Shown in pieces: positions 35,565 to 43,064 of a DNA stretch of 49,202 nucleotides. Position 1 is the first letter of the stretch, and each line of letters begins with the position of its first letter. A model generated the notes under the pieces. The model had not been told where the DNA came from. It worked only from the letters and a program-made list of their open reading frames with translations, and ran no database searches. Source of the stretch: Acidobacteriota bacterium. Its GTDB lineage: Bacteria > Actinomycetota > Acidimicrobiia > Acidimicrobiales > CADCSY01. The stretch covers positions 1-49,202 of the forward strand of contig JAEKLB010000041.1 of assembly GCA_019510095.1 (NCBI GenBank), written 5' to 3'. A program made the position numbers and the translations under genes.

Positions 35565-36569
35565 CTAGCGACTGTCGATCATCGCGGCCGCCGCGGCCAT
35601 CCAGCTGGGGAGTTCGATGAACACCTGGTCGGGCAAGGTCGTCCCGAGGACCGCCAGGCGCTCTCGCGTGGAGGAGGCGAGGCGCCCGAGGAAGCGTGTG
35701 GAGTCGCCGGCAGCAAGAAGTTCCAATAGTTCCGCGGTGGGGAAGCCGAAGGCCGCACAGACCGACTGAGCTTGCTCGCTGCTCTTCGGATCGTGCAGAA
35801 CATCGACGCCGAGGCGGGCTGCGACTAGCGGTGCTGCCGCCAGAAAGCCTGCGACAGCCACAGTGGCTCGGTGATCTTCCGTGGTGAGTTCTGCACCTTC
35901 GTCGGTCAAGAAGCTGGACAGCGCAGCGCCGAAGGCCAGGCATAGGTCTACAGCTTCCCGCTCCTCGCCCTCGTAGCCGAGCGCATCTCCGGTGAGCGTG
36001 ACGATTGGAGGCAGCCTCGATCCCGAGGGACCGGCGGGCTCCGGCGAGTTCGGCGGAGCGATCGTTCCGTTGGCGATGATGTCTGACATGAAGCCGTTAG
36101 CTGCGGCGAGGGCACCTAGGACGGCGGACGACGCCTGGATTCCGTCGCCGATCTTGCGCAGCCCAGCTGCGCGGCATGTCTCGGAGATCAGGCGTGAGAG
36201 CTTGAAGACCGCGGCAGTGCGATCAGAGCGGTCCGCATCCAGCATCTCGGTCGCGTTGGCGCTGTAGCTGCCAAGTGCACCGCGGATGCGGTCGCGGATC
36301 TCTGGCACCTCGAACACCGTTGTCCCAAATCTCGCGGCGACCTCCGGCAACAGGTACGCGTAGTACAGGGCTCGAACCTCGTTAACCCACGGCTGGGCCC
36401 TCCGGAACCGGGTGCCCGGCGCGATTTGCGCGAAGAAGTTTCCGCCCTGCACGCCGTAGAACACGGCGACATCGGCGATCCACCGCTCCATCTCTTCAAG
36501 ACCGAGTGCGGCTCCACGAAGGCCGGTCAGCTCCGAGCAGAAGGCGTCGAGGACAGCATCATCCGCCAT
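35565..36569 (-). CDS. Orphan alpha-helical protein of unknown family
   Basis: The 334-residue soluble protein has two halves of similar flavour. Residues 1-150 have the segment MERWIADVAVFYGVQGGNFF and GTRFRRAQPWVNEVRALYYA. Residues 200-334 are rich in short helices (YEGEEREAVDLCLAFGAALS, AVAGFLAAAPLVAARLG). No catalytic motif, signal or membrane segment is visible. It lies reversed between repeat copies 5 and 6, so the whole gene would be one inverted cassette. Function not inferable. Confidence 0.6.
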   Translation of the reverse strand: MADDAVLDAFCSELTGLRGAALGLEEMERWIADVAVFYGVQGGNFFAQIAPGTRFRRAQPWVNEVRALYYAYLLPEVAARFGTTVFEVPEIRDRIRGALGSYSANATEMLDADRSDRTAAVFKLSRLISETCRAAGLRKIGDGIQASSAVLGALAAANGFMSDIIANGTIAPPNSPEPAGPSGSRLPPIVTLTGDALGYEGEEREAVDLCLAFGAALSSFLTDEGAELTTEDHRATVAVAGFLAAAPLVAARLGVDVLHDPKSSEQAQSVCAAFGFPTAELLELLAAGDSTRFLGRLASSTRERLAVLGTTLPDQVFIELPSWMAAAAAMIDSR

Positions 36570-36683
36570 GCAGAAAGGATGTCAGAAGGGACCCGCTCAG
36601 GCGCGCTGATCGGTGGCGCGGGACTCTCCCGCGAGACGGGCAATCCGCACCGAAGGCTCCGGCCCATGAGGCATGACCGTCTC

Positions 36684-36729
36684 CTATCCACGCGCACTGA
36701 TCCGTAGCCCGTCCGCCACTAATCGCCGG
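36684..36729 (+). repeat. Island gene-end element, copy 6 (46 bp)
   Basis: 5' box CTATCCACGC preceded by CGTCTC, 3' box GCCACTAATCGCCGG. 65 bp before the next plus-strand gene and upstream of the reversed orphan gene. Confidence 0.6.
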
Positions 36730-36793
36730 TCGGATACCTCTTCTACCGGGGCGATCCTCCACAAGATCTACCGATCGTGGGAGTGTTGAGCCG

Positions 36794-37165
36794 GTGACGG
36801 ACGACGTGGACGCCACTCTCGACGCCGGCGAGGGGCCGGACCCTTCCATGGACGCGTTCTCTCGGCTGGTGCGGATCGGGGGAGGCGTGATGTTCCGCGT
36901 TGAGATCGGGTGTGACTCCCCGTTCCAGACCGTGGACGGCGGCGGTCTCGACTATTCGATCTTTGGTCAGCGGATCACGCCGGACCCTAGGGATCGACTC
37001 ATTGGCTGGTGCCGGGCGTTCTGGGACGTGGTGGACATGGAAAGCACCGAGGCTGCGGGTCATCTGGCCGAAGGGCGCAGCATCTTCCAAGAGGCGGGCC
37101 AGGCGCTCGGCGACCGCTACGACCTGTACTGGGGGAACGAGAACGACCAGTGGGGTGACGAGTAG
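36794..37165 (+). CDS. Small acidic hypothetical protein
   Basis: The 123-residue acidic protein (N-terminus MTDDVDATLDAGEGPDPSMD; C-terminus NENDQWGDE) has no signal or membrane segment. A beta-like middle (GGGVMFRVEIGCDSPFQTVD) is followed by a helix (LAEGRSIFQEAGQALGDRY). GTG start, 65 bp after repeat copy 6. No family recognised. May be an immunity- or antitoxin-like small protein, but nothing specific supports that. Confidence 0.5.
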   Translation: MTDDVDATLDAGEGPDPSMDAFSRLVRIGGGVMFRVEIGCDSPFQTVDGGGLDYSIFGQRITPDPRDRLIGWCRAFWDVVDMESTEAAGHLAEGRSIFQEAGQALGDRYDLYWGNENDQWGDE

Positions 37166-37345
37166 GCGCCGCCCGTGGCGCGCCACCCACGCATCCTCCT
37201 GCAGATCCTGGACCCCTGCTCGCGATTGTGCCCCCCAACAAGTAGCCGAGAGGGCTTCACGCGGGCAACCGCGTTGTCTACGGTCGTCGACGTGGCTGCC
37301 GGCGCGCGTGGGTGCGTGAGCGCACAGGGGACAGCCTCGGTCGCC

Positions 37346-38023
37346 ATGCCAATTAGGCATGATCGTCTCAGCGTCTTCGTTGTCGCAATGATGATCACAG
37401 CCATCGTCACAGGATGCGGTTCCGGCGAGATCAGCGCGCGCGGTCCCGGTGGGTCCACGGGCACGACTGACCCTTTCGCGTCAGCCATCAGGAAGCTCGA
37501 TGCGGTCCGCGCCCTGGACTACCAGCCCGTGTTGGAGGGTGACCTCGGGAATGGGGCGCGCTGGTCTCTGCGCAGCGCCCCTTTCGTTGACGGCGAGAGG
37601 CATGAGGTTTGCTACGAGGTCCTCTTCAGCGGCTCCTCACCGCGCACAGCGGCGGATGACTTCCTAAACCCAGACCCGGGATGCCTTGCTGAGATGGGCG
37701 ATTCGGATGAGGCCCTGCGGGTTGCTCTCTCGGTCCAGTCGCCGCACGAAGAGGTTCAGGTCATCGCCGGGATAGCTGAGGATCCCTCCTTCGGGTCTGG
37801 CTCAGACGTCCTCTCGACCCAGACGCGCGGCCAGACGTTCGCCCTCGTTGTTCGTCGACAAGCCGTCGCCGACACGCTCGAAATCGAAGCGATCATCGGC
37901 AGCCGCTCGTACAGGTGCTCCTTCGCCATGACACCGACCCTTTCGCCATGTCGAGCAGACACGCGCCCAGGGAAGTTTCGTCCCCTATCCACGGCAGGCA
38001 CGGGCACCGCGACCCGTCCCTGA
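37346..38023 (+). CDS. Putative lipoprotein
   Basis: The 225-residue protein starts at ATG 37346 (MPIRHDRLSVFVVAMMITAI) and has a lipobox IVTGC giving a lipidated Cys near residue 25. Then comes a Gly/Ser-rich linker and a mature region with no identified domain (LDAVRALDYQPVLEGDLGNG, with SLRSAPFVDGERHEVCYEVLF). Its TGA stop at 38021-38023 lies in the 3' box of repeat copy 7, so the last 13 codons come from the repeat. Location: outer face of the cytoplasmic membrane. Confidence 0.65.
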   Translation: MPIRHDRLSVFVVAMMITAIVTGCGSGEISARGPGGSTGTTDPFASAIRKLDAVRALDYQPVLEGDLGNGARWSLRSAPFVDGERHEVCYEVLFSGSSPRTAADDFLNPDPGCLAEMGDSDEALRVALSVQSPHEEVQVIAGIAEDPSFGSGSDVLSTQTRGQTFALVVRRQAVADTLEIEAIIGSRSYRCSFAMTPTLSPCRADTRPGKFRPLSTAGTGTATRP

Positions 38024-38030
38024 TCGCCGG
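37985..38030 (+). repeat. Island gene-end element, copy 7 (46 bp)
   Basis: 5' box CTATCCACGGC preceded by CGTCCC, 3' box TCCCTGATCGCCGG. It overlaps the C-terminal codons and stop of the lipoprotein gene. Confidence 0.6.
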
Positions 38031-38076
38031 ACCTGCCAGGACTATTCACGCTGGGCTGGTGCAGGCTCGCGCCGTG

Positions 38077-38970
38077 TCATCGCCAAAGCTGCGGCCAACG
38101 GGTCCTGAGTCCATCGCTGACGTCGTGGCGGATCCGTGGTCTAGCCGCGTGGGCACGTTCATCGATCTCAGGCGCACTCTCTCCCGCTGGGCCACCGGCG
38201 CTGCGAGGGATGTCTGGCGGTCCAATGTCGCCGCCGTCGATCCATACCCAGTCGTCCGTCCTGCCGTACACCGCGAAGCGCGCGCCGCATTCCGGGCACC
38301 GGACGACCGCCTCTCCCTCCCATTCCCGCGGCAGGAGGAGCACGCCGCAGTAGCAGCGCAGGTCTTCCCGGAAGAGGATGTTCGACTCTAACTCTGCGCG
38401 AAACCACGGGATGAACTCCCGCCACCCGATGCCCTCATCGACCTTGGCTAGGACGAGTCGACGCGCCGCTGGCGGCAACTCGAAGAGGTCGTGGCTGACT
38501 GCCTTCCGCGTGACTGGGGTGTCTCCCCGGGCTGCTACTGCCCGCGCTCGGGCATTCCGATACTCCTCGCTTTCGGCCGGACCAGGATCAGACGGAGGCA
38601 GCGGTACGTCCTCGATGATCCCCCGGCCGCGTCGTTGACGTGGCGTGGCATACGCGGCTGGTGGACGCACCAGCACATCAGAACGAACCGCTTGGGTCCT
38701 ACTGCGGAGGATACGCATAATCCGAGGCGCGAACTCCGGCCCGTAGTCCTTGATGTCGAAACGGATGGATGGGAACTCATCCTTGACACCGACGTCGATG
38801 TAGTTGGGAAGTCCGTCATCCTCGTCTTCGGGATGCGGGATGTGGGCAATGTCATCGGCAATTCGCTGAACGATGTCCGACACCGCTGCGGCATCACGGG
38901 TCTCGAAGACCAGCACAGCTTGATCGCCCATACGCTCGATGTACTCCCGCAGACCGCGCTTCAGCGTCAC
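38077..38970 (-). CDS. Orphan protein with C-terminal zinc-ribbon-like Cys motif
   Basis: The 297-residue protein is of unknown family. It begins MTLKRGLREYIERMGDQAVL. The middle is charged and proline-rich with LPPSDPGPAESEEYRNARAR. Near 215-245 it has CYCGVLLLPREWEG followed by VRCPECGARF, i.e. C-x-C ... C-x-x-C, a probable zinc ribbon. No enzyme motif. Reversed relative to the flanking repeats (copies 7 and the one at 39099). It may bind nucleic acid or protein; nothing further can be said. Confidence 0.6.
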   Translation of the reverse strand: MTLKRGLREYIERMGDQAVLVFETRDAAAVSDIVQRIADDIAHIPHPEDEDDGLPNYIDVGVKDEFPSIRFDIKDYGPEFAPRIMRILRSRTQAVRSDVLVRPPAAYATPRQRRGRGIIEDVPLPPSDPGPAESEEYRNARARAVAARGDTPVTRKAVSHDLFELPPAARRLVLAKVDEGIGWREFIPWFRAELESNILFREDLRCYCGVLLLPREWEGEAVVRCPECGARFAVYGRTDDWVWIDGGDIGPPDIPRSAGGPAGESAPEIDERAHAARPRIRHDVSDGLRTRWPQLWR

Positions 38971-39098
38971 GCCGCCGAACCCACGAACCCGAGCCCAGAG
39001 CCCATCGGGTCAATCTTGCCCGCCCGTCGTGGCAGACCTGCGGTCCGGAGGAGTGGTATTCGTACTCGCGCCTGTGGATCGTCCAGTAATGGCGTCTC

Positions 39099-39144
39099 CT
39101 AAGACCGCAACCGACGGCATAGCTGCGGCGCCACCTATCGCCGG
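39099..39144 (+). repeat. Island gene-end element, copy at 39.1 kb (46 bp)
   Basis: 5' box CTAAGACCGC preceded by CGTCTC, 3' box GCCACCTATCGCCGG. Between the reversed zinc-ribbon orphan and the soxR stop. Confidence 0.6.
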
Positions 39145-39153
39145 GATTACCCG

Positions 39154-39633
39154 CTACGCGGGGGTGCTGTCACCGAGGAGGTACCGAGGGCCGGGGCCGT
39201 TGGTGGCGGCGGTGTCGTCGGGGTTGTGTAGGGCGCAGGTGTCGAGGGAGAGGCAGCCACAGCCGATGCAGCCGTCGAGGCGGTCGCGGAGTTGGGTGAG
39301 CGCATTGATGCGTTCGTCGAGAAGGGGCCGCCAGTTGGCGGCGACGGTGGTCCAGTCACGTCGACTGGGGGTGCGTCGGGATGGGAGCTGCTCGAGGGCG
39401 CGTGCGATCTGGTCGAGGGTGAGGCCGATGCGTTGGGCGGTGAGGATGAAGGAGACCCGACGGATGGTGTCGCGTCGGTAGCGGCGGTGGCCGGTGTCGG
39501 CCCGCTCGCTGGTGATGAGGCCCTTGTCTTCGTAGAAGCGGAGAGCAGAGGTGGCAACGCCGGTGCGACGTGCGACCTCGCCGATCGTGAGTCGCTTGGC
39601 GACGACGTTGGGGGAGAGGGCTCTTGACTTCAA
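39154..39633 (-). CDS. soxR: SoxR, redox-sensing MerR-family regulator
   Basis: The 159-residue MerR-type regulator has a winged helix (LTIGEVARRTGVATSALRFY, then EDKGLITSERADTGHRRY), a dimerisation helix, and the [2Fe-2S] motif CIGCGCLSLDTC with Cys122, Cys125, Cys127 and Cys133. SoxR senses redox-cycling compounds through this cluster. The only reasonable start is TTG 39631-39633, which lies inside its own palindromic operator, so it probably represses itself while controlling the divergent Rieske gene. Translated as Met-Lys-Ser-Arg. Confidence 0.9.
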   Translation of the reverse strand: MKSRALSPNVVAKRLTIGEVARRTGVATSALRFYEDKGLITSERADTGHRRYRRDTIRRVSFILTAQRIGLTLDQIARALEQLPSRRTPSRRDWTTVAANWRPLLDERINALTQLRDRLDGCIGCGCLSLDTCALHNPDDTAATNGPGPRYLLGDSTPA

Positions 39634-39654
39634 GTTGACTTGAAGTCTTACGGT
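39624..39654 (+). promoter_or_regulatory. SoxR operator and 19-bp-spacer promoter
   Basis: A palindrome with arms GACTTCAAGT (39626-39635) and ACTTGAAGTC (39638-39647) around TG lies between -35 TTGACT (39624-39629) and -10 TACGGT (39649-39654), with the long 19-bp spacer typical of MerR/SoxR-activated promoters. The predicted transcription start falls on the ATG at 39661. Confidence 0.75.
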
Positions 39655-39660
39655 GCCGGC

Positions 39661-41376
39661 ATGGATCTCGCAACTACCTCGTCGATCGGCTCGCTGGAGG
39701 ACCTGCAACGCGACGGTCGGCTGACCGGGAAGCTCGGGGACCTTCCGGTTGTCGTGTTCTGGGATGGGCAACGACCGTGGGCGATTGAGGATCGTTGTCC
39801 GCATATGGGGTTTCCGTTGCATCGCGGGACTGTGCAGGACGGACTGTTGACCTGTCACTGGCATCACGCCCGGTTCGACCTGGCCTCGGGCTGCACGTTC
39901 GATCAGTGGGCCGATGACGCGGTGGCCTTCGACGTCATCGTCGATGGTGGCGAGGTTCGCGTGGGTGCCCGATCGGCCGGTTCGAGCGTCGAGCGGCTGG
40001 AGCGACGCCTGGTCGAGGGTCTTGAGGGCGGTCTGACCCTGGTGGTGGCGAAGGCCGTGCACGGCCTGTTGGCTCGAGAGGCTCTGCCGTCGCGGATCGT
40101 GGAGATCGGCATGCGGTTCGCGGCGGCGAACCGCGCCGAGGGATGGGGTCCCGGTATGACCGTCGCCCAAGTCGTCTTGAACCTGCTTCCCTACGTCCCC
40201 TTCGAGGAACACGGCCGCGCCCTGACCCAAGGCTTGGCGTTCCTGGGGAGCGACAGTCAGGGCCACCGGCCACGTTTCCCGATCGCTGGTCTCGAGGGCG
40301 AGCCGGACGACGAGCAACTCGCCCGCTGGTATCGACGGTTCGTCGAGAACCGTCTCGGGCAGGCAGCGGAGCGAGTGGCTGCTACCGGAAGCCGGCTCCG
40401 CCCAGACGCGACCGAGCGGTGGATGTTCGCGGCGGCGACGGATCACGTGTTCCTCGACGGCGGCCACGTCATCGACTACCTCAACAAGGCCTGCGAAACA
40501 GCCGCGACCCTCGGTGGCGACACCGCGTCGGTGCTGTTCCCGACCGTTGTCGCCGGAATGGCGAGCGCGACCCGGCACGAAGAGGTGTCCGAATGGCGGG
40601 AACCGATCGATCTCATCCCTCTCATGGACGCCACCTACGCCGAGATCGCATCATCAATGAACGGTGCCGGAATCCCCGACACCGATCTGGGCGCAGTCGG
40701 TTGGTCGCTCCTCGCTGATGATCCCGCCGACGTATTCGCCGCGCTCGCCGACGCCGCCCGGCGAGGCGCTACCCCTGAACAGCTCGGCAGGGTGGTCGCC
40801 TACGCGGCGGCGCTGCGGCTTGCTCGTTTCCACGTGCAAAACGATGTCGGCGACTGGGACACCGTGCACCACACCTTCACCACCGCGAACGCCGTCCATC
40901 AAGCAATGGCCCGCCAGCCGACCGTGGAGCTCCTGCGCGGTGTCGTTCACGGCGCGGCACGGGTCTACCTCGACCGGTTCCTCAACATCCCAGCCGCCCG
41001 TATCCCCGATCCCGAGCCACACCACCTCGACGAGCTCGAGGAATGCTGGGACGGACGAGGCGGTGTCGACTCGGCAGGCCGGGTCGTCGCCGGCTACCTC
41101 GCCGCCGGGGGTGACGGCGACATCGTGATCGGCGAGCTATGCCGCGCCCTGTTCCGCGAGGACGCCGGCTTCCACTGGTTCCAGTCCGTCGACGCCGCCG
41201 CCGCCCAACACCGTGCCTGGCCGCCAGGATCACCCGAAGCCGCCCACATCCTCCTGGGCGCCACCCGCTGGCTCGCCGCCCACACGCCCACCGTCCGCCA
41301 AACCGACCAAGTCGTGACCATCACCCGCCGGCTCCTCCGCGGCGAACCCGTCTACGAAGAGAGCGTCAATCAATGA
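39661..41376 (+). CDS. Rieske [2Fe-2S] protein with long C-terminal domain
   Basis: The 571-residue protein has an N-terminal Rieske domain with cluster ligands Cys46, His48 (CPHMG), Cys65 and His68 (CHWHH). It is followed by a roughly 460-residue helical region without a recognised motif (for example ATDHVFLDGGHVIDYLNKA and LRLARFHVQNDVGDWDTVHH). A non-heme iron site of the two-His-one-carboxylate kind may lie in the His-rich part but is not clear. ATG coincides with the predicted transcript start (leaderless), 6 bp after the -10 box. Ends in an ATGA overlap with the cupin gene. Likely SoxR-controlled redox function. Confidence 0.82.
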   Translation: MDLATTSSIGSLEDLQRDGRLTGKLGDLPVVVFWDGQRPWAIEDRCPHMGFPLHRGTVQDGLLTCHWHHARFDLASGCTFDQWADDAVAFDVIVDGGEVRVGARSAGSSVERLERRLVEGLEGGLTLVVAKAVHGLLAREALPSRIVEIGMRFAAANRAEGWGPGMTVAQVVLNLLPYVPFEEHGRALTQGLAFLGSDSQGHRPRFPIAGLEGEPDDEQLARWYRRFVENRLGQAAERVAATGSRLRPDATERWMFAAATDHVFLDGGHVIDYLNKACETAATLGGDTASVLFPTVVAGMASATRHEEVSEWREPIDLIPLMDATYAEIASSMNGAGIPDTDLGAVGWSLLADDPADVFAALADAARRGATPEQLGRVVAYAAALRLARFHVQNDVGDWDTVHHTFTTANAVHQAMARQPTVELLRGVVHGAARVYLDRFLNIPAARIPDPEPHHLDELEECWDGRGGVDSAGRVVAGYLAAGGDGDIVIGELCRALFREDAGFHWFQSVDAAAAQHRAWPPGSPEAAHILLGATRWLAAHTPTVRQTDQVVTITRRLLRGEPVYEESVNQ

Positions 41377-41762
41377 CGGAGGACACGGTTCGATCGGCGC
41401 TGCACCTGACTCCCGACGGCGCCTCAGTCGACATCGACAGCGATCACTTCTGGAACCACCGAGCAGCCGACCTCACCGACGGCATCGTCATCTGCGAAGG
41501 ACCCCAAACCGTCACATGGGACCGATGGGAACGCCACCCCGACGACGACGAGATTGCCGTCCTCCTATCGGGCGCCGTGGAAGTCGACCTCGACGACGGC
41601 CAACGCACATGGCGCGTCGGCCTCAAGGCCCACACACCCCAGATCATTCCGGCCGGCGCCTGGCACCGACTCCACATCCATGAGTCCGCACAGATGCTGT
41701 TCGCCACCCCCCGCCCATCAAGAACCCAACAGCGAGACGCCGCAAGCCGCACCGCCCCCTAA
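41373..41762 (+). CDS. Cupin-fold protein
   Basis: The 129-residue single cupin domain follows the Rieske gene with a 4-bp ATGA overlap, so the two are coupled. It reads WDRWERHPDDDEIAVLLSGA, then VEVDLDDGQ and IIPAGAWHRLHIHESAQMLF, in which metal-binding His residues of the first motif are partly replaced (HPDDDEIAV) while WHRLHIH in the second is rich in His. May serve as a regulatory or enzymatic partner of the Rieske protein. TAA stop inside repeat copy 8. Confidence 0.8.
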   Translation: MTEDTVRSALHLTPDGASVDIDSDHFWNHRAADLTDGIVICEGPQTVTWDRWERHPDDDEIAVLLSGAVEVDLDDGQRTWRVGLKAHTPQIIPAGAWHRLHIHESAQMLFATPRPSRTQQRDAASRTAP

Positions 41763-41803
41763 CGACGGGGGCACGGCTCGAACGCCATGCCTCCGAACGC
41801 CGG
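41759..41803 (+). repeat. Island gene-end element, copy 8 (45 bp)
   Basis: Starts CTAACGACGGGG (TAA is the cupin stop) and ends GCCTCCGAACGCCGG, nearly the same 3' end as copy 3. 79 bp before the next start. Confidence 0.55.
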
Positions 41804-41881
41804 TTGCAGGCGTACCGAGATCGGCCGATCGCCTTCCGAAGCCCCGGTCCAATCCGGACCGACTGCGGGTATCCTCGGACC

Positions 41882-42043
41882 ATGCCAGCCGTGCAGTTCG
41901 AACGGGTCGAGGCTCTCGAACTGCTCGCGATGACTCTCGCCCACCTGAACGACGCGGAAGCCAGAGGCGAGATGTCCCCCCGGGTGCCGCTTCTCATGGC
42001 GATCCGCGACAAGCTCGCCCACGCCCTTCGGGAGGACACATGA
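41882..42043 (+). CDS. Small helical protein, first of a coupled pair
   Basis: The 53-residue protein MPAVQFERVEALELLAMTLA continues with HLNDAEARGEMSPRVPLLMA and IRDKLAHALREDT, mostly amphipathic helix. It ends in an ATGA overlap with the HTH-like gene, a layout typical of toxin-antitoxin or small regulatory pairs. Preceded by repeat copy 8. No family recognised. Confidence 0.5.
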   Translation: MPAVQFERVEALELLAMTLAHLNDAEARGEMSPRVPLLMAIRDKLAHALREDT

Positions 42044-42300
42044 CCTACACGCCCGACCAGGTCGCATCGGCGGTCTCTGCCGCCGACAAGTACCGCGTCG
42101 GCGAGACAGGAGAGGTTGGAGCGGCGCTCGCCGTGGTTGGTCTCAGCGCGGAGCGAGCGGCGAAGGAGGCTCACATCCGTGACGACATGATCCGCGTTGC
42201 TCACCGCTCCGGAGCATCGCTCCGCCAACTCGCCGACGTCTCGGGACTCGACCGAAAGACGGTGACCGCCATCGTCGGGTCTGCGGTCTCGAAGGCCTGA
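42040..42300 (+). CDS. Small HTH-like protein, second of a coupled pair
   Basis: The 86-residue protein MTYTPDQVASAVSAADKYRV has a C-terminal helix-turn-helix pattern (MIRVAHRSGASLRQLADVSG, LDRKTVTAIVG). A Gly/Ala-rich helix lies before it (GEVGAALAVVGLSAERAAKE). Could be the DNA-binding partner of the 53-residue protein upstream, or an antitoxin-like regulator. Function inferred only from the pattern and the ATGA overlap. Confidence 0.55.
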   Translation: MTYTPDQVASAVSAADKYRVGETGEVGAALAVVGLSAERAAKEAHIRDDMIRVAHRSGASLRQLADVSGLDRKTVTAIVGSAVSKA

Positions 42301-42431
42301 GACGCCTGAAGAAGGCAGCGGTCGCCACCCCGTCAGACTGAATCCGCCGTCCCAATCTCCGCCACTCCCAACCGGCCAGAGCATCTCAGAACGCCAGCTT
42401 CGGGTTAGCGCCCAGCCAGGTTCCGTGCCGC

Positions 42432-42478
42432 CAGAACGCCGGCTACGCCGCTCAGGCCCCCGCGCCTCCAATCGCCGG
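42432..42478 (+). repeat. Possible further island element (3' box only clear)
   Basis: 3' box GCGCCTCCAATCGCCGG is a good match, 41 bp before the Nudix gene. The expected 5' box reads CAGAACGCCGG and is weak. Confidence 0.35.
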
Positions 42479-42518
42479 TGAGGACGGGCACGCCAGTGAG
42501 ATCAGCGAAACTACGTAG

Positions 42519-42998
42519 ATGGCCGAGGAGCCGCGATACCGGCAGGCCGTCCGTGCAGTGATCTTGAGCCACGAGACGGATGTGCTCCTGGTGCGGTTCG
42601 ACCTACCGGGCTGGGCTGGATGGGCGTTGCCGGGCGGTGGTGTCGAGCCGGGTGAGGATGACCTCACGGCGATCCGGCGTGAACTCGCGGAAGAGGTCGG
42701 TCTCTATGACCCGGAGCCTCAGGGTCCGATCTGGGAGCGGAAGCATCTGTTCGCTGACCCGATCAACTTCGACGGGCAAGCCGAGCGGATCTACCTCGTC
42801 AAGTGCGCGACATTTGATCCCACGCCGGCGTTCAGTTGGGACGAGCTCCGCGGCGAGGGCGTAGTCGAGGCCCGCTGGTGGACGCTCGACCAGCTCCGGA
42901 CCGCCAAGGAAGCCTTCGCCCCGAGCGAGCTGCCTGCGCTACTGACCGCCCTGCAACGCGACGGCGCGCCGGAGACGGCACTGTCGATCGGATACTGA
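42519..42998 (+). CDS. Nudix hydrolase
   Basis: The 159-residue Nudix-fold protein has an intact Nudix box at about residues 39-61 (G-x5-E-x7-R-E-U-x-E-E-x-G-U; visible as GGGVEPGED and RRELAEEVGL), so Mg-dependent diphosphate hydrolysis is expected. Substrates range from dNTPs and ADP-ribose to others, not decidable here. ATG at 42519 shortly after the 3' box of an island element. Followed by a 67-bp gap to the Ddn-like gene. Confidence 0.92.
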   Translation: MAEEPRYRQAVRAVILSHETDVLLVRFDLPGWAGWALPGGGVEPGEDDLTAIRRELAEEVGLYDPEPQGPIWERKHLFADPINFDGQAERIYLVKCATFDPTPAFSWDELRGEGVVEARWWTLDQLRTAKEAFAPSELPALLTALQRDGAPETALSIGY

Positions 42999-43064
42999 GC
43001 CCGCCGCGGGCCGAGCCCTGAAGGCGCGCCATCAAGACGCTCCTCGCGCGGTAGACCCGAAACC

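Noticed and set aside
28790-42478. Canonical integron attC sites
   Set aside because: No paired RYYYAAC ... GTTRRRY ends with complementary cores. Only the 5' CTAAC looks similar, and the 3' box is (R)ATCGCCGG. Reported instead as a distinct element family.
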